NCBI RefSeq assembly: GCF_024331145.1
Contig: NZ_JANDJO010000001.1
Span: forward strand, 372,001-436,000
Source: Shimia sp. CNT1-13L.2
Lineage (GTDB): Bacteria; Pseudomonadota; Alphaproteobacteria; Rhodobacterales; Rhodobacteraceae
Direction of reading: 5' to 3'
Length of the DNA: 64,000 nt
The notes beneath the pieces are model-generated. The model was not told the origin of the DNA. It saw nothing but the letters and a program-made list of their open reading frames with translations, and ran no database searches. How positions within the stretch are numbered: position 1 is the stretch's first letter; each line of letters opens with the position of its first letter. Positions 10,839-18,838 of the stretch are shown here, one piece after another. The position numbers and the translations under genes are program-made.

Positions 10839-11729
10839 TCAGAACAGAACCACGATCCCGGCCCCGACAATGGCCCCAATCGCGCCCAGAACCGCAGCGG
10901 GCTTTGGCGGACGCCCGTCCTTCAGCCAGAGAATCGGCAGCACCAGAACCGGCGACAAAGACCCGAACACCGCCGCCAGCCCGGCATGGAAATGCGCAAA
11001 GGCATAGAGCAGCAGCGACGAGGACACCACGTAGCCAATCACCCCCGGCAGCACCACCCGCCCCAGCAGAGCCGGCGTCATCTCGGCGTCACTCCGGAAC
11101 ACCCGCGCCGGCCACAGCGCCACACAGGAGATCAGGAACGCCGCCCCCAGCAACCGCACGGACGAGGCCGCAAGCGGATCGGTGCCCGCCAGCATCGCGG
11201 GCTTCATCAGCAGGAACCCTAAGCCCTGACAGGCCGTCGCCACCAACCCCAAAAGCACCACCCGCCAAAGGCTGCCTCGCAGACGGTCGCTCTCGGATCG
11301 GTCATCTCCTCCGAACTGGATGGTGACCATCACGCTGGCCAGAACCACCAGCGCACCCACCATATCCATCACCGACACCCGTTCGCCCAGCCAGACAAAG
11401 GCCATCAGGGCCACCAGCGGCCCCTTGAACGACAGCAACAGCTCGGTCCGACGTGGCCCGCCCAGCCGCAGGCATTCGATCATTGCCAGATTGCCAAGAA
11501 AAATGCCGACCACCGTGCTGGCCACGAAGGCCGGCCAGTGGTCCCAGGTCACGCTGGGCCAAAGCCCCAACACCGAACAAAGCAGGCTGACAATGGCGGC
11601 ACAGGCCACCAGTTGAATGCGGGTAAACTCAAACGCCCCAAGCCGCCGCGCCGGGGCCTGCGCCAGCACGATGCCCGTCGCCCAGCCCGTCGAGGCCCCA
11701 ACGGCGGCCAGAATTGGAATTGCGACCAC
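10839..11729 (-). CDS. EamA/DMT-family membrane exporter
   Basis: The protein has 296 residues with about ten hydrophobic helices in two EamA repeats; the second begins near residue 150. It starts at a GTG (11729), about 20 bases from an exact inverted repeat at 11750-11766. Drug/metabolite transporters usually export amino acids, metabolites or toxic compounds; the substrate cannot be told. A divergent HxlR-type regulator across a 75-base gap is probably its local controller. Confidence 0.8.
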   Translation of the reverse strand: MVAIPILAAVGASTGWATGIVLAQAPARRLGAFEFTRIQLVACAAIVSLLCSVLGLWPSVTWDHWPAFVASTVVGIFLGNLAMIECLRLGGPRRTELLLSFKGPLVALMAFVWLGERVSVMDMVGALVVLASVMVTIQFGGDDRSESDRLRGSLWRVVLLGLVATACQGLGFLLMKPAMLAGTDPLAASSVRLLGAAFLISCVALWPARVFRSDAEMTPALLGRVVLPGVIGYVVSSSLLLYAFAHFHAGLAAVFGSLSPVLVLPILWLKDGRPPKPAAVLGAIGAIVGAGIVVLF

Positions 11730-11749
11730 GATCCGCCCATCCTACATTA

Positions 11750-11766
11750 GCTACGGTTTCCGTAGC
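11750..11766. promoter_or_regulatory. Inverted repeat, likely operator for the HxlR-type regulator
   Basis: GCTACGG-TTT-CCGTAGC is an exact inverted repeat in the divergent promoter region between the DMT exporter and the HxlR-type gene. A third, partial GCTAC follows near 11775. Short palindromes with an A/T-rich centre are typical targets of dimeric winged-helix regulators. Binding is inferred. Confidence 0.6.
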
Positions 11767-11804
11767 AGATAGGTCGCTACACAAAAGATAGCAAGAGGCA
11801 AACC

Positions 11805-12155
11805 ATGACCAACACCCATCCCATGCCCGGATTGCCCGTGCGCGGATCGAAATCCGGCAAACCGATCATGGCACTGTTCGATCTTCTGGGGCGCAGCTGG
11901 TCGCTGGGGATCATCTGGCAACTGTCAGACGGCAGCCCCGCCACCTTTCGCCAGCTTCAGGACCGCTGCGAAACCGTCTCGCCCACCGTGTTGAACAAAC
12001 GCCTCAAGGAACTGCGCGCCTGCGCGCTGGTCGATCACGACGGGTCCGGCTACCGCCTGACCCCGCTCGGGCGGGAGCTGTTTGAAATGCTGCATCCCTT
12101 CGGGGCCTGGTCCAACACCTGGTCCGAGGCCCTTCAGGAGCAACAGGACAGCTAG
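11805..12155 (+). CDS. HxlR-family winged-helix transcriptional regulator
   Basis: The protein has 116 residues. The HxlR layout is clear: FDLLGRSWSLGIIWQL, FRQLQDRCETVSPTVLNKRLKEL as the recognition region, and a wing ending in GYRLTPLGREL. There is no conserved redox cysteine pair: the cysteines are at RCETV and RACAL. The gene is divergent from the DMT exporter, and the inverted repeat between them suggests joint repression. The ligand is unknown. Confidence 0.85.
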   Translation: MTNTHPMPGLPVRGSKSGKPIMALFDLLGRSWSLGIIWQLSDGSPATFRQLQDRCETVSPTVLNKRLKELRACALVDHDGSGYRLTPLGRELFEMLHPFGAWSNTWSEALQEQQDS

Positions 12156-12157
12156 GC

Positions 12158-12433
12158 TTACTTGCCCAGCGCCTTGCGGATGACGCTCACGATGGCCAAA
12201 ACCACGCCGCCGCCAACACCGCCACTGGCGATCTGGCCGATGATGCCCATCAGGTCGACACCACCCCCCGCCAGCGCACCGGCCCCGACCATGCTCAGAA
12301 GCTGACCGCCAAGGCCACCGCCCACGATCCCGGCAATCGAGTTGATCACCACACCCTGGTCGATCTTGTTGATCAGGCGTCCCGACAGGTTGCCGCCGAT
12401 GGCACCGGAAATCAGCGAAATCAGAAGTTCCAT
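12158..12433 (-). CDS. Small glycine-rich membrane protein, unknown function
   Basis: The ATG at 12433 is preceded by AAGGGGAA and gives 91 residues; an upstream extension to 12475 lacks a comparable site. The protein is almost wholly hydrophobic and rich in Gly/Ala (SIAGIVGGGLGGQLLS, GGVGGGVVLAIV), with a short basic C-terminus (IRKALGK). It fits two or three glycine-zipper-like membrane segments, such as occur in small DNA-binding or membrane-disrupting proteins. No function can be assigned. It is convergent with the HxlR-type gene, two bases apart. Confidence 0.6.
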   Translation of the reverse strand: MELLISLISGAIGGNLSGRLINKIDQGVVINSIAGIVGGGLGGQLLSMVGAGALAGGGVDLMGIIGQIASGGVGGGVVLAIVSVIRKALGK

Positions 12434-12605
12434 GAGTATTCCCCTTACATCGGGGCTTTTTGGGTCCATGCGCACCGAGGTGCCCCACGCCCCGTCCGCA
12501 CCTCGACCCTAGGCTGGTGGCCTCCTCCCCAGACACGGGAAAACACCAACATCCTTCCCCGCAGCCCCTTGGGCCACACAGGACATCACTCAAAATGGAA
12601 ACAGA

Positions 12606-13094
12606 TCACTCGCCGTGACGCAGCAGACGTTGCTTCTGACGGCCCCAGTCACGCTTGGCTTCGCTCGCCCGCTTGTCGTGGTTCTTCTTACCCTTGGCGA
12701 TGCCCAGCTTCATTTTAACAAGGCCCTTGTGGTTGAAGTACATCACCAGCGGCACAAGGGTCATGCCCTTGCGTTGGGTCGCACTCCACAGGTTCGCCAA
12801 CTCCCTCTTGCTCACCAATAGCTTGCGGCGGCGGCGCTCTTCATGGCTGAACATCGCCCGGTCGTAGGGCGCGATATAGGAGTTCACCAGCCAAAGCTCC
12901 CCATCCTCGACCGCCGCATAGCTTTCGGCGACATTGGCGCTGTTCTCACGCAGGGATTTCACTTCCGACCCGCTCAGAACGATACCGCATTCGATATCTT
13001 CCTCGATGGCATAGTCGAACCGTGCCCGCCGGTTCTCGGCGATCACCTTATAGTTCGGATCGGTCTTTTGCTTGTTCTTTGCCATGATCGGCAT
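12606..13094 (-). CDS. smpB: SsrA-binding protein SmpB
   Basis: The protein has 162 residues from the ATG at 13094, which has AGGG six bases upstream; an ATG three codons later is also possible. SmpB features include [13 protein letters not shown], the [16 protein letters not shown] block, a central beta-barrel segment ([19 protein letters not shown]) and a basic C-terminal tail ([20 protein letters not shown]). It binds tmRNA and rescues stalled ribosomes. tmRNA itself is not in this window. Confidence 0.95.
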   Translation of the reverse strand: MPIMAKNKQKTDPNYKVIAENRRARFDYAIEEDIECGIVLSGSEVKSLRENSANVAESYAAVEDGELWLVNSYIAPYDRAMFSHEERRRRKLLVSKRELANLWSATQRKGMTLVPLVMYFNHKGLVKMKLGIAKGKKNHDKRASEAKRDWGRQKQRLLRHGE

Positions 13095-13159
13095 TGATTA
13101 CCCTGACGCGTACGGGGTGTCCATGACCTCAAGTCAGGACAAACGGATATTCACCTCGC

Positions 13160-13981
13160 GTGGGTTTTCTGCCAGTTTGCCCTACATTCTCGAGAAATGA
13201 GGAGATTCCCCTGTCCACCCTGTCGCCGTTTCATGAACGGGCCGAGCGCCTGATCCAATGCAAGAGCATCGAATCGCTCTGGGAATGTCACGTCGAAAAC
13301 ATGGCGGGTTTCGGGTTTGACAGGCTCCTCTACATGGCGACCACCTTGTCACAACCCGGCAACTGGGGAGACCCCGCCGACCGGCTGGTTCTGACCAACT
13401 ATCCCGCCCCGGTGATCGACACCTTCATCGGCGAAGGCCTGCACCGCACCACCGCCAAGATCCCAAGCCCGGCCGAAGGGCCCGGTGCCTACAGCTGGCG
13501 CAAGAGCCGCATCGCCAACGATGCCCCGCCAACCCGCGCCGAACGCGCCCATATGGCCCTGTGCAACAAGTGGAAGATCACGGCGGGATATACCATCTGG
13601 TTCAGCGACCTGCGTCAGCGCCGCAAGGGGGTCATGGGCCTCTGTGCCAAGGTCGGGCTGTCACAGGCCGACGTGGATCGCACCTGGCTGGAACACGGCC
13701 ACGAAATCCACGCGCTCTGTAACATCCTGCACCTCAAGGCGCTGTCCCTGCCCAGCCCCGATCACCGCAATCTGCTGACATCCCGCCAGCGCGAGGTGCT
13801 GAACGGCATCGCCGACGGTCTTTCGACCCAGGAACTGGCCAGCAAGATGGGCCTCAGCAGGGCCACCGTCGAAAAGCACCTGCGCCTCGCCAGACAGGCC
13901 CTCAATGCCGAAACCACGGCCAACGCCATCCACAAGGCCTCCGAACTCCATCAGCTCTTCCTGCTGCGCGAAGCGGTCTGA
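13160..13981 (+). CDS. LuxR-type regulator with autoinducer-binding-like N-terminus
   Basis: The reading frame encodes up to 273 residues. The N-terminal part (FHERAERLIQCKSIESLWE and following) resembles the autoinducer-binding domain of LuxR proteins. The C-terminal helix-turn-helix is clear: LTSRQREVLNGIADGLSTQELASKMGLSRATVEKHL. No luxI-type synthase is near, so it may be a solo receptor. The start is uncertain. The GTG at 13160 has no ribosome-binding site, whereas a CTG at 13211 in the same frame has GAGGAG six bases upstream. The first ATG nearby is out of frame. A start at 13211 gives 256 residues. Confidence 0.75.
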   Translation: MGFLPVCPTFSRNEEIPLSTLSPFHERAERLIQCKSIESLWECHVENMAGFGFDRLLYMATTLSQPGNWGDPADRLVLTNYPAPVIDTFIGEGLHRTTAKIPSPAEGPGAYSWRKSRIANDAPPTRAERAHMALCNKWKITAGYTIWFSDLRQRRKGVMGLCAKVGLSQADVDRTWLEHGHEIHALCNILHLKALSLPSPDHRNLLTSRQREVLNGIADGLSTQELASKMGLSRATVEKHLRLARQALNAETTANAIHKASELHQLFLLREAV

Positions 13982-14035
13982 CGCTGCGCCTGCACACTGC
14001 GCTTTACAAGTCCCCCGCTCCTCCCCTACACATGA

Positions 14036-14224
14036 CGTGATGGTTCCCGGATCGACTCTCAAATCGTGACGGGAAAAGGGAACACGGTGCGGCCCGCAAG
14101 GGCCAAGTCCGAGACTGCCCCCGCAACTGTAAGCGGCGAGCTATCCTGAGATACGCCACTGGCCACATGGCCGGGAAGGTTCAGGAGACGCGACGACCCG
14201 CAAGTCAGGAGACCTGCCATCGTG
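14036..14224 (+). ncRNA. Cobalamin riboswitch
   Basis: The conserved B12-binding core can be read directly: GGGAAAAGGGAACACGGTGC, GAGACTGCCCCCGCAACTGT with AAGCGG after it, the CCACTGGCC arm, GGGAAGG, and GACGACCCGCAAGTCAGGAG leading to ACCTGCC. The flanks CGTGATGG (14036) and CCATCGTG (14217) can close the P1 stem with two G-U pairs. It should repress the DUF1636 and ATPase-like genes when adenosylcobalamin is abundant. Confidence 0.95.
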
Positions 14225-14270
14225 AACCGTAACCTACTACCGGGCGGGGTGCCCCGGAGGGAGACAGAGC

Positions 14271-14357
14271 ATGACAGCGCAGCGCGCAACACAATCTGGC
14301 CCTTTCCAGCCCCCGCACAAGCGCGGAGGGCGTCATGAACCGGCCATTTCCCCATAA
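14271..14357 (+). CDS. Possible 28-codon upstream ORF in the riboswitch leader
   Basis: An ATG at 14271 has a strong purine site (GGAGGGAGACAGAGC) and opens a 28-residue frame, MTAQRATQSGPFQPPHKRGG plus eight more residues, ending at TAA 14355-14357. It overlaps the start of the DUF1636 gene (14335) out of frame. It lies after the riboswitch and before the first real gene. It could be a leader peptide coupling translation, or chance. Confidence 0.3.
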   Translation: MTAQRATQSGPFQPPHKRGGRHEPAISP

Positions 14358-14712
14358 AATCACCTTTTGCTCGATGTGCCCCCACACGGGCCAAACCTGC
14401 CGTCCCGGCTTTGAAATGGCGCGCAAGCTGTGCCAGTCGATCAGCGCCAGCGGCGACCTGATCGCCGACGATTTCGAAATGTCGGGCCACGTCGAGATGG
14501 TGGGCTGCTCGCGCCCCTGCGTCGGCGTCTTCCACGCCACCAAGTCGGCCTGCCACATGTTCGGCGACGTCGAAGAGGACGCCGATGTCGACGCGCTCCT
14601 GTGTGACGCCCGAATCGCGGCCCGCGGCCATGGCGACTGGCCTCAGGATGGCACAGGGCCAATCCCCGCCGCCGTCGTTGCCTTCGACACACAGGCCCGG
14701 GCGCTGTCATGA
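14335..14712 (+). CDS. DUF1636 metal-binding protein, B12-regulated
   Basis: The protein has 125 residues. Its cysteine pattern (CSMCPHTGQTC near the start, then GCSRPCVGVFHATKSACHMFG) matches the ferredoxin-like DUF1636 family, predicted to bind metal or an iron-sulfur cluster. GGAGGG lies four bases before the ATG. It is the first recognised gene after the cobalamin riboswitch and overlaps the next gene by four bases (ATGA). Members of this family often sit with B12-regulated transport genes, so a role in cobalt or cobalamin handling is likely but unproven. Confidence 0.8.
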   Translation: MNRPFPHKITFCSMCPHTGQTCRPGFEMARKLCQSISASGDLIADDFEMSGHVEMVGCSRPCVGVFHATKSACHMFGDVEEDADVDALLCDARIAARGHGDWPQDGTGPIPAAVVAFDTQARALS

Positions 14713-15401
14713 CCCCGGCCCGGCTCGAGACCCGAAATCTCGGCTGGGTGCCTGCCAACGGAACGACGCCTGTGCTGCGCGAGATCACGCTCTCGGTCGC
14801 GGCCCGGTCGGTTGTTGGCATCACATCCGGCTGTGCCTTCGAACAGGCCGCGCTGATGCACCTTCTCGGCGGCATGATGCCCCCAAGTTGCGGCCAGCTT
14901 CTCATCGACGGAGACCCCACCTCGACCATGCCGCCCCGCCGGCTGGCGCGAAAGCTGGCCTTCGTCGCGATGGACGACTGGCACAACGATCCGCGCTGCG
15001 TCATCGACATCCTGCGCGACGGGCGTGCCCTGCACCGGCTTGGGTTTCACACCCCCAACCCGCGTGACGCCGAAGTCGTCTCAGGGGTCATGGATCGCCT
15101 GAACCTGCGCCGCATCGCCTTCTCGACACTGGACGGCCTGTCCCCGGCAATCGCCCTGCGGGTGATGCTCGCCCGCGCGATGGTGCAGGAACCGGACCTG
15201 ATCGTTCTGAGCGAGACACCACCCGGCCTCGACGATTTCGCCCTCTTCCCGCTGTTCGACCATCTGCGCCAGTCGGGCCAGACAGTGATCGCGGGTTTTG
15301 ACGATGGCGACCTCGCGCTTGGCCTCTGTGACAGGGTTCTCGACCTCGACCGTGGCCGCCTTACGTCGGCAGGGCCCCGCCGAGCGCACCGGCAAGGATA
15401 A
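14709..15401 (+). CDS. FecE/BtuD-like ABC ATPase homologue with all catalytic motifs lost
   Basis: The protein has 230 residues and aligns along its length with iron/B12-uptake ABC ATPases (LRDGRALHRLGF, LARAMVQEPDLIVL, CDRVLDLDRGRL). The key residues are gone. At the Walker A site the family GxxGxGKST is replaced by SGCAFEQAAL (no Lys or Ser/Thr). The signature LSGGQ is LSPAI. The Walker B Asp is Ser (VLSETP). The H-loop His is Asp (GFDDGD). It cannot be a normal ATPase. There is no permease or binding-protein gene beside it. Its 3' end overlaps the convergent DUF1294 gene by 41 bases. It is translationally coupled to DUF1636 through the ATGA overlap. Confidence 0.8.
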   Translation: MTPARLETRNLGWVPANGTTPVLREITLSVAARSVVGITSGCAFEQAALMHLLGGMMPPSCGQLLIDGDPTSTMPPRRLARKLAFVAMDDWHNDPRCVIDILRDGRALHRLGFHTPNPRDAEVVSGVMDRLNLRRIAFSTLDGLSPAIALRVMLARAMVQEPDLIVLSETPPGLDDFALFPLFDHLRQSGQTVIAGFDDGDLALGLCDRVLDLDRGRLTSAGPRRAHRQG

Positions 15402-15681
15402 GCACCAGCGCCACGCCATGCACGATCAGGATCGCCTTGAGGGTCCGGGCAAAGGGCTGCTTGCGGGTCTTGTGCCGAAACAGGGTCTGCCCCAGCCGCG
15501 CCGCGGGGCTTCCGCCCAGCATGGCAATCAACAGAAGGGTCGGCTCGGGCACCCGCCACCAGCCGGCCCGCGCGCACAGCTTGTCCCAGCCAAACGCGAT
15601 GAAGCTCATCACGTTGATAAGCCCCAGCCACCACAGGAACAGAATCACTGCGTTGTCCGCCACCGGTTTTGTCCTTCGCAC
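15361..15681 (-). CDS. DUF1294 small membrane protein
   Basis: The protein has 106 residues with about three membrane helices. INVMSFIAFGWDK, VPEPTLLLIAMLGGSPAARLGQTLFRHKTRKQPF and a final hydrophobic helix are the DUF1294 pattern. Function is unknown. Some members are fused to cold-shock domains, but this one is not. It overlaps the 3' end of the ATPase-like gene on the other strand. Confidence 0.85.
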   Translation of the reverse strand: MRRTKPVADNAVILFLWWLGLINVMSFIAFGWDKLCARAGWWRVPEPTLLLIAMLGGSPAARLGQTLFRHKTRKQPFARTLKAILIVHGVALVLILAGALGGALPT

Positions 15682-15821
15682 CTTTTGTTACCTTCAGATG
15701 TAATCGCCGTGCGCCGCCGATACCATCCCGCTTTTGCCGATTTGCCGCACTGCAATACCGACGTAATACCGACACGATACCGCCGGAAAACCGAAGCCCC
15801 CGTTTTGCCCCCTCGAGCCAG

Positions 15822-18734
15822 TTAACCCTTGCCCCCCATTTCCGGCGTCAGCAGGTGCCGCAACAGGGCAACGGGGTGACTGCGCAGGGTCAGGCGCATC
15901 GCCACATAGTCCTCCACCACCTGCTCTCCCTCGCTCATGTCCGGTAACATCGCCTGCGGCTCCTGAATGCCCTCGCCGTCCATATCCTGCGCAAAAAGCG
16001 GCAAGGGGTCGATCGACCGGATCGCCTTGGCCTCCCACAGGGCCTCGCGCCGGTTCAGCCCGAGATCAAGAAAGGCATCCGCCTCGACCAGCCGCATCAG
16101 CACCGGTGGCGTGATCCCCGCCCGCCGCCAGACATCCTCGACCGAGAGGTATCCATTGCCCCGCGCCGCCGCGATCCAGACCGCGTCATCTTCGCGTAAC
16201 CCCTTGATTTGTCTAAACCCAAGCCGCAGCGCCAGCCCGCCACGCCCGTCCGGCTCCATCACGTTGTCCCAATAGCTTTCGTTCACCGAAACCGGCCGCA
16301 CCTCAACCCCGTGCTCGCGGGCATCCCGCACGATCTGGGCCGGGGCATAGAACCCCATCGGCTGTGAATTCAGCAGGGCACAGGCAAAAAGCCCCGGATA
16401 GTGGCACTTGATCCAGGCGCTGGCATAGACCAGCAGCGCGAACGACGCCGCGTGGCTTTCCGGAAACCCGTATGACCCGAACCCCTCGATCTGGCTGAAA
16501 CAGCGGGCGGCAAATTCCTCGTCATATCCGTTCTGCCGCATCCCCCGCATAAAACGATCATGAAATTCGCTCACGTTCCCATGTTTCTTGAACGTCGCCA
16601 GCGACCGCCGCAACCGATCCGCCTCCTCCGGCGTGAACCCCGCCCCGATCATCGCGATCTGCATCGCCTGTTCCTGGAACAGCGGAACCCCCAGTGTTTT
16701 GCCCAGAACCGCCCCCAGTTCATCTGACGGAAATGACACCGGTTCCTCGCCATTTCGCCGCCGGATATAGGGGTGAACCATGTCCCCCTGGATCGGCCCC
16801 GGCCGGATAATCGCGACCTCGATCACCAGGTCATAAAAGTTGCGCGGCCGCATCCGTGGCAGGAAATTCATCTGCGCGCGGCTCTCGACCTGGAACACCC
16901 CGATACTGTCCGCCTTGCACAGCATGTCATAAACCTTGGGGTCTTCCTGCGGCAGGGTGGCAAGGCTAAACCTCTGTCCATAATGGGTTTTCATCAGGTC
17001 AAAGGCCTTGCGGATACAGGTCAGCATACCAAGGCTCAGAACATCCACCTTGAGAATGCCAAGGCTGTCGATGTCGTCCTTGTCCCAACAGATCACCGTG
17101 CGGTCTTCCATCGTGGCATTCTCGATGGGCACCAGTTCGTCCAGCCGCCCTTCGGTGATGATAAAGCCGCCCACGTGTTGCGACAGGTGGCGGGGAAAGC
17201 CGATGATCTCATGCACCAGCGCCATCGTCTGGCGCAGGTGGCGGTCGCTCGGGTCCAGCCCGATTTCACGCATCCGTTCGTCCTGCACCGCGTCCACCGA
17301 AAAGAACCCCCAAAGCTGCGAGGACAGCGCCGTGATGGTGTCTTCGCTCAACCCCATCGCCCGCCCCACCTCGCGAATCGCCCGTTTGCCCCGGTAATGG
17401 ATCACCGTCGCACACAGCCCCGCCCGATGCCGGCCATAGCGTTCATAGATATGCTGGATCACCTCTTCGCGGCGTTCATGTTCGAAATCCACGTCAATGT
17501 CGGGCGGCTCGTCCCGCGCTTCGCTGACAAAGCGTTCAAACACCATCGTGCCGATTTCCGGGCTGACACTCGTCACGCCAAGACAAAAGCAAACCACTGA
17601 ATTTGCAGCACTTCCCCGACCCTGACACAGGATATCGCGGCTTCGGGCGAAATCGACGATATCGCGCACGGTCAGGAAATAGGGCTCGTAATTCAGGCGC
17701 CCGATCAGGTCGAGTTCATGCTCCAGCATATCCCGCACCCGCTCGGGTGCCCCGTCCGGATACCGCCACCGCAACCCCTCGTAGGACAGCCGCCGCAACC
17801 GCTCCGCCGCGGTCTCACTCCCCCGCACCTCGCTTGGATATTCATACCGCAGACTGTCCAGCGAGAACTGCACCCCCTCCACCAATTCCGCCCCCCGCAC
17901 CAGCGCCTCTGGATAGTCGCGGAACAGGATTTCCATCTCCCGCGCATCCCGCAGCCGGCTCTCGGCATTGGCCAGCGCCGCCCGCCCAAGCGCATTGACC
18001 CGCCGCCCGGTGCGGATCGCCGTCACCACGTCGGCCAACTTGCGCCGCCTCCCGTGGTGCATCATCGGTGCGGCGCTGGCCACAATCGGCAGGCCCAGCC
18101 CCTTGGCCTGCGCCGCAACCCATTGAAAACGCAATTTATCCCGCCCGTCATAGCGGGGGGACAGCAACATCTGCAAACGGCCCTCGAACCGCTTGCGCAG
18201 ACGCGGCATGAGATCGCCCCAGCCCGCCACGCCCTTGGCCCGACGGTCCTCCTCCGCCACCGGATGCAGGATCAATTGCAGCCCTTCGGAGTGGTCCATC
18301 AGGTCCTGCAAATGCACCAGGCACTGCCCCTTCTCTGCCCTGAGCCGCCCCTTCGACAATATCCGGCACAGGTTGGCCCACCCCTGCCGATCCGCCGCCA
18401 GAACCGTCACCGGTGGCCCGTCAGAAAACACCAGCCGCGCCGCCGGCAGCAGGCGCGGCACCGCGTAGATCGCCGCCGATGGCCCTGCCACCACCCCCTC
18501 CGGCGCAGGCGGGCCAATCAGCCCGTGTTCGGCATCAAATCTCTCCCGCTCGCGCACCTTGCGCGCAATCTCCCGCGCTTCCGTATGCGCCCGAACGATG
18601 CCCGCCACCGTGTTGTCATCGGCAATCGCAATCGCCCCCAACCCGCCCAAGGCGGCACGGCGCATGTACTCCTCCGGGTGCGACGCCCCGGTGAGAAAGG
18701 TGAAATTCGAAGTGATACAGAACTCGGCGATCAT
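15822..18734 (-). CDS. dnaE2: Error-prone DNA polymerase DnaE2 (ImuC), C-terminally short
   Basis: The protein has 970 residues. An N-terminal PHP domain (MIAEFCITSNFTFLTGASHP) is followed by the polymerase domain, with GRGSAANS at 372-379 and the catalytic aspartates in PDIDVDF (411-417), then the fingers and helix-hairpin-helix parts (FGSYGFPESHAASFALL). DnaE2 performs mutagenic translesion synthesis with ImuA and ImuB after SOS induction. The family is usually over 1,050 residues with a C-terminal OB-fold; here the frame stops right after SHPVALLRHLL, so that OB domain is missing. No imuA or imuB lies beside it, and no SOS box was identified. It may still work as a polymerase, or be decaying. 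Confidence 0.88.
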   Translation of the reverse strand: MIAEFCITSNFTFLTGASHPEEYMRRAALGGLGAIAIADDNTVAGIVRAHTEAREIARKVRERERFDAEHGLIGPPAPEGVVAGPSAAIYAVPRLLPAARLVFSDGPPVTVLAADRQGWANLCRILSKGRLRAEKGQCLVHLQDLMDHSEGLQLILHPVAEEDRRAKGVAGWGDLMPRLRKRFEGRLQMLLSPRYDGRDKLRFQWVAAQAKGLGLPIVASAAPMMHHGRRRKLADVVTAIRTGRRVNALGRAALANAESRLRDAREMEILFRDYPEALVRGAELVEGVQFSLDSLRYEYPSEVRGSETAAERLRRLSYEGLRWRYPDGAPERVRDMLEHELDLIGRLNYEPYFLTVRDIVDFARSRDILCQGRGSAANSVVCFCLGVTSVSPEIGTMVFERFVSEARDEPPDIDVDFEHERREEVIQHIYERYGRHRAGLCATVIHYRGKRAIREVGRAMGLSEDTITALSSQLWGFFSVDAVQDERMREIGLDPSDRHLRQTMALVHEIIGFPRHLSQHVGGFIITEGRLDELVPIENATMEDRTVICWDKDDIDSLGILKVDVLSLGMLTCIRKAFDLMKTHYGQRFSLATLPQEDPKVYDMLCKADSIGVFQVESRAQMNFLPRMRPRNFYDLVIEVAIIRPGPIQGDMVHPYIRRRNGEEPVSFPSDELGAVLGKTLGVPLFQEQAMQIAMIGAGFTPEEADRLRRSLATFKKHGNVSEFHDRFMRGMRQNGYDEEFAARCFSQIEGFGSYGFPESHAASFALLVYASAWIKCHYPGLFACALLNSQPMGFYAPAQIVRDAREHGVEVRPVSVNESYWDNVMEPDGRGGLALRLGFRQIKGLREDDAVWIAAARGNGYLSVEDVWRRAGITPPVLMRLVEADAFLDLGLNRREALWEAKAIRSIDPLPLFAQDMDGEGIQEPQAMLPDMSEGEQVVEDYVAMRLTLRSHPVALLRHLLTPEMGGKG

Positions 18735-18784
18735 GACGATCTACAAGTATATTCACGTTTTGTTCTTTTTCGAGTCTTTTCCCG

Positions 18785-18817
18785 AAAAACAAAAGGGCGA
18801 TCCGAAGACCGCCCTTT
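18785..18817 (-). terminator. Rho-independent terminator of tauABC
   Basis: On the minus strand, AAAGGGCG, a ten-base loop and CGCCCTTT are followed by a T-rich tract (TGTTTTTC). It lies 22 bases after the tauC stop and before the dnaE2 start. Confidence 0.85.
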
Positions 18818-18838
18818 CCAATCAGTGATTTATCCGGA

